Shown here one piece after another: positions 9,088 through 17,539 of a stretch of DNA of 64,000 nucleotides. Under the pieces are notes generated by a model. That model was not told the DNA's origin and made no database searches. It saw only the letters and a list, made by a program, of their open reading frames with translations. Source of the stretch: Aliikangiella sp. G2MR2-5 (GTDB lineage Bacteria > Pseudomonadota > Gammaproteobacteria > Enterobacterales > Kangiellaceae); the NCBI RefSeq assembly GCF_015687155.1, contig NZ_JADPQF010000003.1:62001-126000 (forward strand), given 5' to 3'. Both the position numbers and the translations under genes were made by a program. Positions within the stretch are counted from its first letter, which is position 1. Every line of letters begins with the position of its first letter.

Positions 9088-10296
9088 CTAAAATCGCCAG
9101 GAAAGCATCAGGTTCACTTTTTGCCAGTTCTTTTTCGTTGCAAAAGGATCGGGGTTGAGTTCGCTATCGAGACGAGCCGTTCCTTTAATATTTTCTATTT
9201 CCATCATCAGTAACCAATCTTTTGATAGTTGCCATTTTGCGCCAACAATTGCTGTTTTTGAGTAGGCCATATGTGCTGGAAGACCGGTGACTTGATTAAG
9301 TATGCTACCCTCAGGATCATTGTCGTCAGGTATGTAGTTTTCATAGCGGGCATACAGTGTCCAGTCTTGAGTCAGGTATTCTTGAAATTGGATATACCAG
9401 GAGCGAATTGGGACTAACTGGGTAAGAACAGGAGATAATTGATAGTCTACGTCTAGTTCCATTGTTTCTCCTGTTATCGCAAAAGACTCACCAGAGAACT
9501 CTCCCGAGAGCACAGACAGGTTCAGCATTATTATGCCTTCCTGAAAAGGAGTCGTTACACCGCTTTGGTAATCCAGATCTGCATCAACCCAGGAATAAGC
9601 AAAGCGCCATCGTTGTTGTGGAGAAGTATAGGTCAGGCGAGATTGAACTACCTCATGATTGTCGAATTTGCCATCGAAGTTCGAACCTAGTAAATTGGTT
9701 TCAGCCTTGCCATCCATACGAGGCTGTCCATAGCCAGCTTCGAGCAGAAAACCTCCTAAATCAGTGAACAGATTACCATAGATGATAGCACCGTCATTGG
9801 ATAGCTGAAGATCACGATAGGAATCGAAATAGATTGATTCAGGTGCAAATATTGATGGACGGGTGAAGGCTACATCTCTGGTCTCATTGTAAAAACCAAT
9901 GACATTCTTAACTCGGCCTAGTCGTCCCCCAACCTGATTAGCACCTTCGAACGGAATTTTGTAGTCGAAAAAAGCATAATCCAGCCTGATATCACCATCG
10001 CGTTCGCTATTGGTAACACGAGAAATTATCTGCGAAGAAAATCGTAACCGAGGAGAGAACTTTTTGCTGACATTAATCCCTGCTTCAGTCAGCTTCAAGC
10101 TACCAGACTCACTATCTCCATTAACCTGATTATTGCTGGTAAAGATGAGCCCTTGACTTATAAATCCATGGAATTCCAGGTTTTCTGAATGAACCGTGAC
10201 AGGCAGGGAGGTGACCGTTATTACTAATGCAACACCCAACATTATCTTTAGTAAGCAGATGATAAGAGATTGATTATTTTTTGAGTGATTTATCAT
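9088..10296 (-). CDS. Porin-like outer-membrane beta-barrel protein
   Basis: This 402-residue protein has an N-terminal signal sequence (basic start, hydrophobic stretch about 12-33, SLPVTVHS before the mature ENLEFHGFISQG). The rest alternates polar and aromatic residues, and it ends in WQKVNLMLSWRF, the C-terminal aromatic signature recognised by the BAM machinery. No specific porin family can be named with confidence. It may be related to DcaP/OprP-like or uncharacterised porins found beside PstS-like proteins. Its ATG overlaps the TGA of the upstream gene (ATGA), so translation is probably coupled. Confidence 0.75.
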   Translation of the reverse strand: MINHSKNNQSLIICLLKIMLGVALVITVTSLPVTVHSENLEFHGFISQGLIFTSNNQVNGDSESGSLKLTEAGINVSKKFSPRLRFSSQIISRVTNSERDGDIRLDYAFFDYKIPFEGANQVGGRLGRVKNVIGFYNETRDVAFTRPSIFAPESIYFDSYRDLQLSNDGAIIYGNLFTDLGGFLLEAGYGQPRMDGKAETNLLGSNFDGKFDNHEVVQSRLTYTSPQQRWRFAYSWVDADLDYQSGVTTPFQEGIIMLNLSVLSGEFSGESFAITGETMELDVDYQLSPVLTQLVPIRSWYIQFQEYLTQDWTLYARYENYIPDDNDPEGSILNQVTGLPAHMAYSKTAIVGAKWQLSKDWLLMMEIENIKGTARLDSELNPDPFATKKNWQKVNLMLSWRF

Positions 10297-10709
10297 GGCA
10301 TCTCGACCTTCAATATCTTTACTGTGTGGTCAACAAGCTTGCGCGGTAAATAGCCTATCGCGCCTGGAGTTGTAGCAACTTTCTCGAGCATCGACCTTTC
10401 ATTGAGCAAGGTATTTGGTGGGCTTCCTGTACCACTAAAAACTTGTCTGTCCCAGGCTCCACGAAGCTGATAAACAAAGAAACCCAGATGTTTTTTGGTA
10501 AACTTTTGGTGTAGTGGTGAGTTATCTTCTAGAACGAAAACGTTAACGGGCTTTTGGTCAGGCCACTCTTGCAGTCGCATGGCAAAAATTGACCGCAGAT
10601 GGTTTTTGTCGATTTTGTCGATTGCTACATCAGGATTGCAAATGACCAGAATTTCTTCTTCATTCGCTGATGCAATAGTAGAGAACACCCCTAAAGCAAG
10701 AACGATCAA
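10293..10709 (-). CDS. Small PstS-like periplasmic substrate-binding protein
   Basis: With a TTG start at 10709 this is 138 residues. It contains a hydrophobic LIVLALGVFSTIASA signal-like stretch and then NEEEILVICNPDV, RSIFAMRLQEW and TTPGAIGYLP. The IFxxxxxxW and PGAIGYxP pieces are characteristic of the PstS-like/PBP-like II phosphate-binding family, here reduced to one small domain. The TTG start leaves a signal peptide with no basic n-region. The frame stays open upstream, and an ATT codon at 10748, six bases after a GGAG, would add ILTLAKKIAFFQL and give a normal signal peptide. The gene heads the unit with the porin and the GGDEF-EAL sensor. Ligand unknown. Confidence 0.75.
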   Translation of the reverse strand: MIVLALGVFSTIASANEEEILVICNPDVAIDKIDKNHLRSIFAMRLQEWPDQKPVNVFVLEDNSPLHQKFTKKHLGFFVYQLRGAWDRQVFSGTGSPPNTLLNERSMLEKVATTPGAIGYLPRKLVDHTVKILKVEMP

Positions 10710-10954
10710 GAGCTGAAAAAAGGCGATTTTTTTCGCTAAAGTAAGAATACCCTGCTCCAGATCGTCCTGTGAATTAAGAACTAGTTGTTCATACCCGAAC
10801 CGTAAGTATAGGAGTAAAAGCCCTAATTTGCTCAGAATCGCCTATTTTCGAGCAATTGAGCAAGTCATTTTGGCAGGAGGTCCAGTCGTTCACACAGGTT
10901 TGGATCTGGTCGACACTATTAATGGTAGCCTCAATTAACGAGACTGGTTTTCAA

Positions 10955-11881
10955 TCATCGTGTTTTCGATATCAGTTTGTAGGAATACAGATTTGCCACG
11001 GCCAAAACCAGAATTGTGACCACACTGTTTTCCGGTCCATCGATTCCGCCGGTTAACCAGATCGGCGCAGTAACCACACTATCAAGATTTAAAAATAGCG
11101 GACGGATATCGAGTGATATGCCGGTAGTCGGTAAGCCGGAACCGTTAATAAAAAACCAGTTCCAAAGGCCGTGCCAGGCAGCTGCGAACCAAATTGATTG
11201 ATAGTGAATTGTCATCATCGCCAGAAAGCTGGAAAAGAGCAATGTCATTAAGAAGAAAATGACAAAATTGGATAAGGAAAACTCATTAAAGTCAAAAGAG
11301 AGTAAATGTACCAGAATAAACATTAAGGAACTGGCCAGGATCGCAAAACCTTGCCCTTTCAGCTCAAAGAACCGACTCAGTAACCAGCCACGAAACAGGA
11401 CTTCTTCGCTCCAGGATTGAACCAGAAATCCCGCTAGCAGTAAAAGTGGCGGCACAATGGATGATAAGGTAAACGGCGCGTTATTGCCTAGCTTGTAGCC
11501 GCCAAGTAATAGAATGCTAGCAACAATCGCCATTGCCATAAACAGGCCGCACGTAGCCCCATTAATCAGATGTTTAGTACTCGCTCTACTTAGTCCTAGT
11601 CCGAGGCTTTCTAAGTTTCTTCCTTCATAAAATTTTACCCAGAGAATAAGTAACACGAGTATGGAAGGGAATGTGATCAGTAAAAAATAAAGAATATAAG
11701 GATAAACTTCCACTTGCTCGGGGGTGAACAATTGGGATTCGATAGCAGGCGCAATTGAGAGCCCTTGTCCGAAAATAATAAAAATGAAAGTTAGTATAGG
11801 AAGTAGAAATAGTTTATTGCGTCGTTTCAATGAATAGGCGTTGCAAAATATTGACGGTTTTTCTATGGTGTTTTCTAGCAT
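10955..11881 (-). CDS. CPBP-family intramembrane metalloprotease
   Basis: This 308-residue polytopic membrane protein has about eight predicted hydrophobic segments. The three conserved motifs of the CPBP (CAAX protease and bacteriocin-processing, Rce1-like) family are visible: SWSEEVLFRGWLL (two glutamates and an arginine), FILVHLL (histidine) and AAWHGLWNWFF (second histidine). In eukaryotes such enzymes process prenylated proteins; in bacteria the targets are mostly unknown and include bacteriocin immunity roles. No bacteriocin or partner gene is adjacent. It ends about 200 bp upstream of the PstS-like unit and is probably a separate transcription unit. Confidence 0.87.
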   Translation of the reverse strand: MLENTIEKPSIFCNAYSLKRRNKLFLLPILTFIFIIFGQGLSIAPAIESQLFTPEQVEVYPYILYFLLITFPSILVLLILWVKFYEGRNLESLGLGLSRASTKHLINGATCGLFMAMAIVASILLLGGYKLGNNAPFTLSSIVPPLLLLAGFLVQSWSEEVLFRGWLLSRFFELKGQGFAILASSLMFILVHLLSFDFNEFSLSNFVIFFLMTLLFSSFLAMMTIHYQSIWFAAAWHGLWNWFFINGSGLPTTGISLDIRPLFLNLDSVVTAPIWLTGGIDGPENSVVTILVLAVANLYSYKLISKTR

Positions 11882-12040
11882 CTTCTTATTCCAGGTTTTA
11901 AAGTCGTGTTATCTTCGATACCAATGCCTAATCAGGCGCTGTTATTTTGACCAGGAAGGAAGTTTTGATATATCAAAATCTTGCTCTTTTACATTTTGTT
12001 TCTTATCAAATGCGGAAAAGTAGTCTCTCAATAAGATGAA

Positions 12041-12076
12041 TACCAATACCAATATCAATACCAATACCAATATCAA
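12041..12076. repeat. Two tandem 18-bp units of six-base character
   Basis: TACCAATACCAATATCAA occurs at 12041-12058 and again at 12059-12076 without mismatch; each unit is itself TACCAA, TACCAA, TATCAA. It lies in the 254-bp gap between the CPBP gene and the end of the GMC gene. Nothing else in that gap is recognisable. Confidence 0.92.
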
Positions 12077-12135
12077 TTAATGGCGTGAAGCTGAAGTGAC
12101 AGTTTGTCAGGCGTTGTTTTCATTGCAAGCAGGAA

Positions 12136-13833
12136 TTATTTTAAACTGGCAATCTGCTGTTTGATTTTATCGGCTATTCGAAAAGCATTGGCATAGATGG
12201 TCCATGTTGGTGTTACACTGCCGCCATTAGGCATAAAGCTGCCATCACTGACAAATAGATTCTCTGTACCGTGTACTCTACAGTCAGCATCTAGAGCACT
12301 ATCTTGAGGGTTGTGACCGAAGCGCAGCCCTCCGGCGATCAGGTTTGATGTAGGTGCTGTAAAGGCATTACCGTAATACTCCTGAGCCCCCATTTTTTTC
12401 ATTACTTCAACACCTTTGCTGACAATATATTTTGCCACCTTCAGGTCGTGAGGATGGAAGCCAACTTTTACCTTAGCCGCGGGAGTTCCCCAACGGTCAT
12501 TGGTATTTGCTGATAATGAGACATTACAGTTATCTGTTGGTAACCAGTCGCAAAAAACTTCAAATTTGAAATCACGCGACTGAGTGAAATGAGACTTTAA
12601 TTTCTGCTTAAATTTACTACCCCATAGCAGGTTATCATCATCATCCCATTTCAAACTATTCACCTCGGCTGTCGGAGCCGGTGGGTCAAATACAAAATCA
12701 ATCGTTCCGCCCTTTACTCTTTTTCCAAAGAACTTTTTATCATCGATGATATACCAGTCCTGTAGTGCGCGGTTAAAGAATGGACCTCGTACTTTCAGTG
12801 ATTCCGCCTCAGATGGGGTTAATCGGGTTAGATCAAATATACCGTGGCCTGTTCCTCCTGCACAACAATGAAGGTTTTTACCAATTTGCTGATAACGATT
12901 GCCAATACCATCCGGATGTTTGGGGCCTGTTGAACTAAGAAGTAGTCGTGAAGATTCTATTGAGTAGCAGGCGATTGAAAATATTTTTGCTTTGATGCGG
13001 TGGCTGCTGCCATTCCTGTCAAAATAATCTATCGAGGTTGCATTACCGGCATGGTTGGTATTGATGTGGTAGGCTTTGGCATAAGTGATAAGTTTGACAT
13101 TGCCGGTTTCAACCGCCTGTTTGAGTAACGCTGCACGTGAACTTCCTTTGGCACCGGAGTGACAGCCGTAGCTACCGCAGTAACCGGAATATTCACAACT
13201 TTTACGATCATTAAGCGGGCGCGATAAAACCGCACGAGCCATAGGGAAAGGGTGATACCCGAGTTCGCTGGCCGCTCTATCAAACCAGCTTGCGATAGGG
13301 TGTTCTGCGGTTGGCGGAAATGGAAAGTCTGATGTTGATCGCGGTTCTAGAAAAGGGTGTTTGACGACCTTTCCAGAAACGCCGACAACTTGCTCTACTT
13401 TTGTATAATAGGGTTCCAAATCCTCGTAGCTTATTGGCCAGTCAGTGATATTAGCGCCTTCAATTGGGCCAAACTCCGATAATAAGCGAAAGTCTTCTGG
13501 CTTGAGGCGATGAAAGTATCCGCTCATAAAGTTACTCGCACCTCCGACAATGTTGCCTCCCCAAAACTGGCCTGTCGAATGACTGTCCCAGCCGCCTTCG
13601 CCATCAGGTTCTTCGATTATGTGGGGTTCCTGCTGAACTTTGGACTTAAAAATTTTTCGTCGGGGAAGCATTTCATCTTTTTTGAAGTCATTTTCATCGA
13701 ACCAGCCGCCTTTCTCGATTACTGCTACACGGTATCCTGCTTTAGCCAATTCGTAGGCAATAGGGCCTCCACCGGCACCACTGCCAACGACACAGATATC
13801 AAATTCCTGAGTAGTAAGAGGAGAGCTTTTCAT
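12136..13833 (-). CDS. GMC-family FAD oxidoreductase (gluconate dehydrogenase large-subunit-like)
   Basis: This 565-residue flavoprotein begins with a Rossmann dinucleotide motif, CVVGSGAGGGPIAYELA, and E40-type ending VAVIEKGG. FAD-contact motifs GGNIVGGASNFMSG and the C-terminal FVSDGSFMPNGGSVTPTWTIYANAF follow, as in GMC sugar/alcohol dehydrogenases. It has no signal peptide. In this family the large subunit is often carried through the Tat pathway bound to a small subunit 3, and just such a gene lies upstream on the same strand. It probably oxidises a sugar, sugar acid or alcohol in the periplasm; the substrate is unknown. The upstream spacer holds a repeat array. Confidence 0.88.
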   Translation of the reverse strand: MKSSPLTTQEFDICVVGSGAGGGPIAYELAKAGYRVAVIEKGGWFDENDFKKDEMLPRRKIFKSKVQQEPHIIEEPDGEGGWDSHSTGQFWGGNIVGGASNFMSGYFHRLKPEDFRLLSEFGPIEGANITDWPISYEDLEPYYTKVEQVVGVSGKVVKHPFLEPRSTSDFPFPPTAEHPIASWFDRAASELGYHPFPMARAVLSRPLNDRKSCEYSGYCGSYGCHSGAKGSSRAALLKQAVETGNVKLITYAKAYHINTNHAGNATSIDYFDRNGSSHRIKAKIFSIACYSIESSRLLLSSTGPKHPDGIGNRYQQIGKNLHCCAGGTGHGIFDLTRLTPSEAESLKVRGPFFNRALQDWYIIDDKKFFGKRVKGGTIDFVFDPPAPTAEVNSLKWDDDDNLLWGSKFKQKLKSHFTQSRDFKFEVFCDWLPTDNCNVSLSANTNDRWGTPAAKVKVGFHPHDLKVAKYIVSKGVEVMKKMGAQEYYGNAFTAPTSNLIAGGLRFGHNPQDSALDADCRVHGTENLFVSDGSFMPNGGSVTPTWTIYANAFRIADKIKQQIASLK

Positions 13834-13855
13834 AGAGTACCTGTTTTATGAATTC

Positions 13856-13930
13856 TGTTGAATCGAAGTCTGTTGAATCGAAGTCTGTTGAATCGAAGTC
13901 TGCTTAATCAATGTTTGCTTAATCAAAGTC
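13856..13930 (-). repeat. Five tandem 15-bp units covering the stop of the subunit-3-like gene
   Basis: On the plus strand TGTTGAATCGAAGTC occurs three times at 13856-13900, followed by two diverged copies at 13901-13915 and 13916-13930. Read on the minus strand the last copy is the coding end of the upstream gene (Asp-Phe-Asp then TAA) and the other four follow it. The unit carrying the stop has thus been multiplied into the spacer before the GMC start. The period of 15 keeps the frame; two copies carry the TAA and three have TCA instead. Confidence 0.93.
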
Positions 13931-14575
13931 TCGATAGGTCTTTCCCTCTACGGGGCGAGGAAATCCTGCCTGATGTTCGAGCCAGCGCCAGCCGACTTGT
14001 TCTGGATTTCCTCCATACACAGGATCAAGCATTAGTGCTTCAGCCAGATAGTAGATAATCAATGCCAGCCAGTTTTCGCCTGCGGAGGATGCTGAGATCT
14101 TTTTCAGGAGCGCAACTTGTTCAGGTTCTGCCAGTTTCAGGTAGTCCTCGCCTTGACTGCTAATCGATAGATCTTGTAGCCATCCTATTCCTTTTTTCAA
14201 AAACTCGGGATCACCGTCTTCAATATTTTGTCGGTCAGTCATTGCAAACTCCAGATAACCGAAAGCATTGATCGCCTCGGCATCGGGTCCATTGCCGTCA
14301 TCGGGAAACATATGCTGCTGCACATTTTTAATGACTCGGGCTTCTTTGCCATCGAAGAGACTCTGGTCTGGTTGCTCTGATTTGTGAGTCGATTTTTCAG
14401 GTTTGGCAGTATCTTCCCGTTTTGGCTTACATGCAGCTAGCATTGCCAAGAGCGATAGTTGACTGCCTGAACGGATAAAGGCACGACGATTCAGCCCCTG
14501 GGCCAGATTGCCTTCGAACTCAGGCTTGTTTGAGCCTTTCTTTTCTCGACTCTTAAATGTGTAAACCTTACTCAT
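13919..14575 (-). CDS. Gluconate 2-dehydrogenase subunit 3-like Tat lipoprotein
   Basis: In this 218-residue protein a twin-arginine motif (NRRAFIRSGSQLS) at about 30-42 is followed by a hydrophobic stretch and LAACK, a lipobox. This suggests Tat export and lipid anchoring. The mature part has FPDDGNGPDAEAINAFGYLEF, GIGWLQ and YYLAEALMLDPVYGGNPEQVGWRWLEHQAGFPRP, the hallmark of the subunit 3 family. Such subunits escort a folded GMC dehydrogenase across the membrane. It sits between a TlpA-like gene and the GMC gene, all on one strand. The 28 residues before the twin arginine form an unusually long n-region; a later start would shorten it. Confidence 0.88.
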   Translation of the reverse strand: MSKVYTFKSREKKGSNKPEFEGNLAQGLNRRAFIRSGSQLSLLAMLAACKPKREDTAKPEKSTHKSEQPDQSLFDGKEARVIKNVQQHMFPDDGNGPDAEAINAFGYLEFAMTDRQNIEDGDPEFLKKGIGWLQDLSISSQGEDYLKLAEPEQVALLKKISASSAGENWLALIIYYLAEALMLDPVYGGNPEQVGWRWLEHQAGFPRPVEGKTYRDFD

Positions 14576-14617
14576 TGAATTTGAATGACTCCGTGAAAAG
14601 CAAACTTTCAGGAAAAA

Positions 14618-15172
14618 CTAACATCGCTTTTGAGCTTCATCGCATAGGCTTTTATCAGCAATTTCATTTGATGTTTTGAGGTTCCACTCGGCCAGATGGT
14701 CTTCGAGCTTGCCTGGTATGCCGTCTCGATGGCGAATTACGCCGTTGATATCAATGATAAATTCGGTCGGAGTTCCCCAAACGCCATAAAGATCTGTAAT
14801 TTGCTTTCCGTGATCAAAGGCAAGTGGATAGTTCACTTGCCACTGTTGTTGAAATTTCAAGGTTTTCTCGACCGAATCCTTAAGCCCAGTATTAATTGCA
14901 ATAATTCTAATATCATCGACCAGTGCTTCTTGAGCGGCTTTAAGTTTAGGGATTTTCTTCATACAATAAGTACACCAGGTGTTCCAGAACACCAGATAAA
15001 CAGATTGTTTGCCGCGAAAGTCGCTCAATTGAAACTCTGTGCCATCGAGTTGAGTAATTTTGAAGTTGGGGGCTAACTGTCCTTCTGCAGGTTCATCATC
15101 ATCGGCAAAAGCCTTGTGCGAACTGCTGACAACTAGTAAAAAAGCTAATAGGGCAACGATTGGTGCTTTCAC
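14618..15172 (-). CDS. TlpA-like periplasmic thiol-disulfide oxidoreductase
   Basis: I choose the GTG at 15172, since an AAAGGAG lies five to six bases before it; this gives 184 residues starting VKAPIVALLAFLLVVSSS, a good signal peptide. A frame ten residues longer exists but would bury the ribosome site in coding sequence. The AhpC/TSA-type thioredoxin domain has the redox motif FWNTWCTYCMKKIP and the cis-proline region GTPTEFIID. TlpA-like proteins reduce disulfides or serve c-type cytochrome maturation. Here the protein probably maintains or partners the downstream Tat/GMC dehydrogenase. Confidence 0.86.
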   Translation of the reverse strand: MKAPIVALLAFLLVVSSSHKAFADDDEPAEGQLAPNFKITQLDGTEFQLSDFRGKQSVYLVFWNTWCTYCMKKIPKLKAAQEALVDDIRIIAINTGLKDSVEKTLKFQQQWQVNYPLAFDHGKQITDLYGVWGTPTEFIIDINGVIRHRDGIPGKLEDHLAEWNLKTSNEIADKSLCDEAQKRC

Positions 15173-15456
15173 AAATTCTCCTTTTAAAGGTCGCAAATAC
15201 ACTACTGCTATTGGTCAGTGTTTTGCAATAGTCTTTAGGAGGTGTTGTAGTTACATTATTCAACACGCTCTGGTTATTTCAGAGACCCGAGTACCTGCTA
15301 ATTTGTTACAAGCCTACGCGATTTTTTACCATTTGTCAGAAATTTGCATGGTAACAAAATATGTATAAGGTGCAGAGAAGGGATTGGATGACTATTGTCA
15401 ATTCTCTGAGTGGTGTAAAATAGGCGATACAAAAAACATCTTTAAATGGAAGCTCC

Positions 15457-16524
15457 TTGGTATTCAAAATAAGCAGTAATCAACCCCTCGACAAACTCAA
15501 TACTTTTGCTGTTTGTGCCAACGCTGATACGTTTTGTACTTTTCACTCGGTTTCTGAAGTTCTAGAAAATATCAACACTATTCAGTCTTTTAGACGGCGA
15601 CTGGTTCTGGGTGGCGGTAGCAACATCTTATTTGTCAGAGATTATGATGGACTGATCATTTATCCTCAGATTTTTGGGGTGGAGGTGACTTCTCAAGCAG
15701 ACGATTCTGTTCTGGTGGTAGCTTCTGCTAGCGAAAACTGGCATGAATTTGTTATGGATATGACTAATCGCGGTTATTTCGGTCTGGAGAATCTGGCGTT
15801 GATTCCCGGCACCGTTGGTGCATCACCAGTGCAAAATATAGGTGCCTATGGTGTTGAAGTTAAGTCTCTGATTGAGTGGGTGGAATGTATTGACATTGAT
15901 AAAGGAGAGTTACTTAAGCTCTCAAGAGAAGAGTGTCAGTTCGGCTATAGAGATAGTTTGTTTAAGCGGGCTGGGCAAGGTAAATATTTGGTGACCAGGG
16001 TGGCTTTTGCTCTGTCTCTCACACCGAAGGTTAATTTGAGCTATGCACCCCTGGCGAATGCTTTTTCCAATAGTAAAAAAAATGCCTCTGTTTCGCCGAT
16101 GGCGGTGCTTGAAACCGTGTGTCAAATACGTCAAAGCAAATTACCCGACCCTAAAGTTATGGCTAATGCAGGTAGCTTTTTTAAAAACCCGGTCGTTTCC
16201 GCAAAACAATTTGAGCAACTTAAGCAAGCTTATTCTGAGTTGGTTGCTTACCCTGCTGATGACAAAGTCAAAATCGCTGCTGGCTGGTTGATTGATAATG
16301 CCGGCCTAAAAGGTTTCTCCAGAGGACTGGTGGAGGTTCACAGGGAACAGGCGCTGGTACTGGTCAATCGAGGCGAGAAGCAAGGTAGTAAAGTTTTGGA
16401 ATTAGCGCGCATAGTGCAGGAGAAAGTCGAGCAAATGTACGGCATTACTCTTGAGCCGGAAGTTAGAATCGAGCCGGGCGAATACCCAGAGAATGGTCAA
16501 GATTCTCACGGACCTGCAGGTTAA
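15457..16524 (+). CDS. murB: UDP-N-acetylenolpyruvoylglucosamine reductase MurB
   Basis: This is a 355-residue type I MurB, which reduces UDP-GlcNAc-enolpyruvate to UDP-MurNAc with NADPH and FAD in peptidoglycan precursor synthesis. Seen are LNTFAV at the start, the FAD motif LGGGSNILFV, IPGTVGASPVQNIGAYG, the catalytic-region FGYRDSLFK, NAGSFFKNP and the closing EPEVRIEPG. The TTG start at 15457 follows TGGAAG. birA follows after eight bases, as in E. coli where murB and birA are also neighbours. Confidence 0.96.
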   Translation: MVFKISSNQPLDKLNTFAVCANADTFCTFHSVSEVLENINTIQSFRRRLVLGGGSNILFVRDYDGLIIYPQIFGVEVTSQADDSVLVVASASENWHEFVMDMTNRGYFGLENLALIPGTVGASPVQNIGAYGVEVKSLIEWVECIDIDKGELLKLSREECQFGYRDSLFKRAGQGKYLVTRVAFALSLTPKVNLSYAPLANAFSNSKKNASVSPMAVLETVCQIRQSKLPDPKVMANAGSFFKNPVVSAKQFEQLKQAYSELVAYPADDKVKIAAGWLIDNAGLKGFSRGLVEVHREQALVLVNRGEKQGSKVLELARIVQEKVEQMYGITLEPEVRIEPGEYPENGQDSHGPAG

Positions 16525-16532
16525 GGATAGGG

Positions 16533-17522
16533 ATGACAAAGAAAACTCAACAAAGAATTGAAAAGCTATTGAAACTGTTATCTGACGGAAAGTTTCATTC
16601 AGGTCAGTCAATTGCTGAAAAGCTTGGTGTGTCGAGAACTGCTGTCTGGAAGCTGATCCAGAAGATAGAGAGCTGGCAGCTGACTGTTTATTCAATTCGA
16701 GGTAGAGGCTACCAGATACCGGGTGGTCTGGAGCTACTTGATCAGCAGCAGTTGAAGTTATCATTAAAAAATAATGAGCTTTTTAACGATGTTATCCTGC
16801 ACGCATCGATTGATTCCACCTCCAACTTTCTTGCTGAAGAGTGGAAAAAGTCTCCGGGGTATGGACGAGTTTGTATTGCCGAGCACCAGACTTCAGGTCG
16901 AGGTAGAAAAGGTCGCTCCTGGGTTTCTCCGTTTGCGGCGAATCTTTATTTTTCCATCGGTGTTGAGTTGCCGCTTGGTTTAAGTGCTTTAGGAGGGCTA
17001 AGCCTGGTTGTAGGCATGAGTATTTGTTCAACGCTTAATCGGTTTACCAATGATCGTGTGAAAGTTAAATGGCCGAATGACTTGATGGTAGATGATCATA
17101 AACTGGCAGGAATTTTGGTTGAGGCCAGTGGAGAAACCAATGATACCAGTTTTCTTAATATTGGCGTGGGAATTAACTGGGATATGCAGAACTTTCAGGG
17201 AGAGTTGATTGATCAGCCATGGATTAACCTTAAGCAGTTACTGGTCAAGTCTGCGAGTCGTCAGCAAATATTGACAGAAATACTTTGCGAATTAGACGCT
17301 GCACTTGTTGACTATTTGACAAATGGGTTTAGTCATTTTAGTACTAAATGGCAAGGATACAGTGCTATGTATCAAAGGGATGTGAATATAATGTTAACCA
17401 ATGAAGTGGTTAGTGGAAAAGAAGTCGGAATAGAAGCGAATGGAGCTCTTAGAGTGCAAACGGTCGATGGGATTCGATTGTTCCACTCAGGAGAAGTCAG
17501 CCTGCGTAAAAAGATGGCGTAA
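16533..17522 (+). CDS. birA: Biotin-protein ligase / biotin operon repressor BirA
   Basis: This 329-residue protein has an N-terminal winged helix-turn-helix (about 5-65, including LGVSRTAVWKLIQKIE), so it is the regulatory (class II) form that represses biotin synthesis genes. The ligase domain contains GRGRKGRSWVSP, the loop that binds biotinyl-AMP, and VKWPNDLMV. The C-terminal SH3-like domain ends with GEVSLR. It attaches biotin to the acetyl-CoA carboxylase carrier protein. It lies in an apparent murB-birA-coaX operon with gaps of 8 and 17 bp. Confidence 0.96.
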   Translation: MTKKTQQRIEKLLKLLSDGKFHSGQSIAEKLGVSRTAVWKLIQKIESWQLTVYSIRGRGYQIPGGLELLDQQQLKLSLKNNELFNDVILHASIDSTSNFLAEEWKKSPGYGRVCIAEHQTSGRGRKGRSWVSPFAANLYFSIGVELPLGLSALGGLSLVVGMSICSTLNRFTNDRVKVKWPNDLMVDDHKLAGILVEASGETNDTSFLNIGVGINWDMQNFQGELIDQPWINLKQLLVKSASRQQILTEILCELDAALVDYLTNGFSHFSTKWQGYSAMYQRDVNIMLTNEVVSGKEVGIEANGALRVQTVDGIRLFHSGEVSLRKKMA

Positions 17523-17539
17523 CCAGAGAGACGATAATC

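Noticed and set aside
13856..13930. Possible CRISPR or iteron array
   Set aside because: Units are directly adjacent with no spacers, only five, and unit five is coding; no cas or rep gene is near.
14696..15076. 126-codon plus-strand frame over the TlpA-like gene
   Set aside because: Antisense to a clear thioredoxin domain and without recognisable domains.
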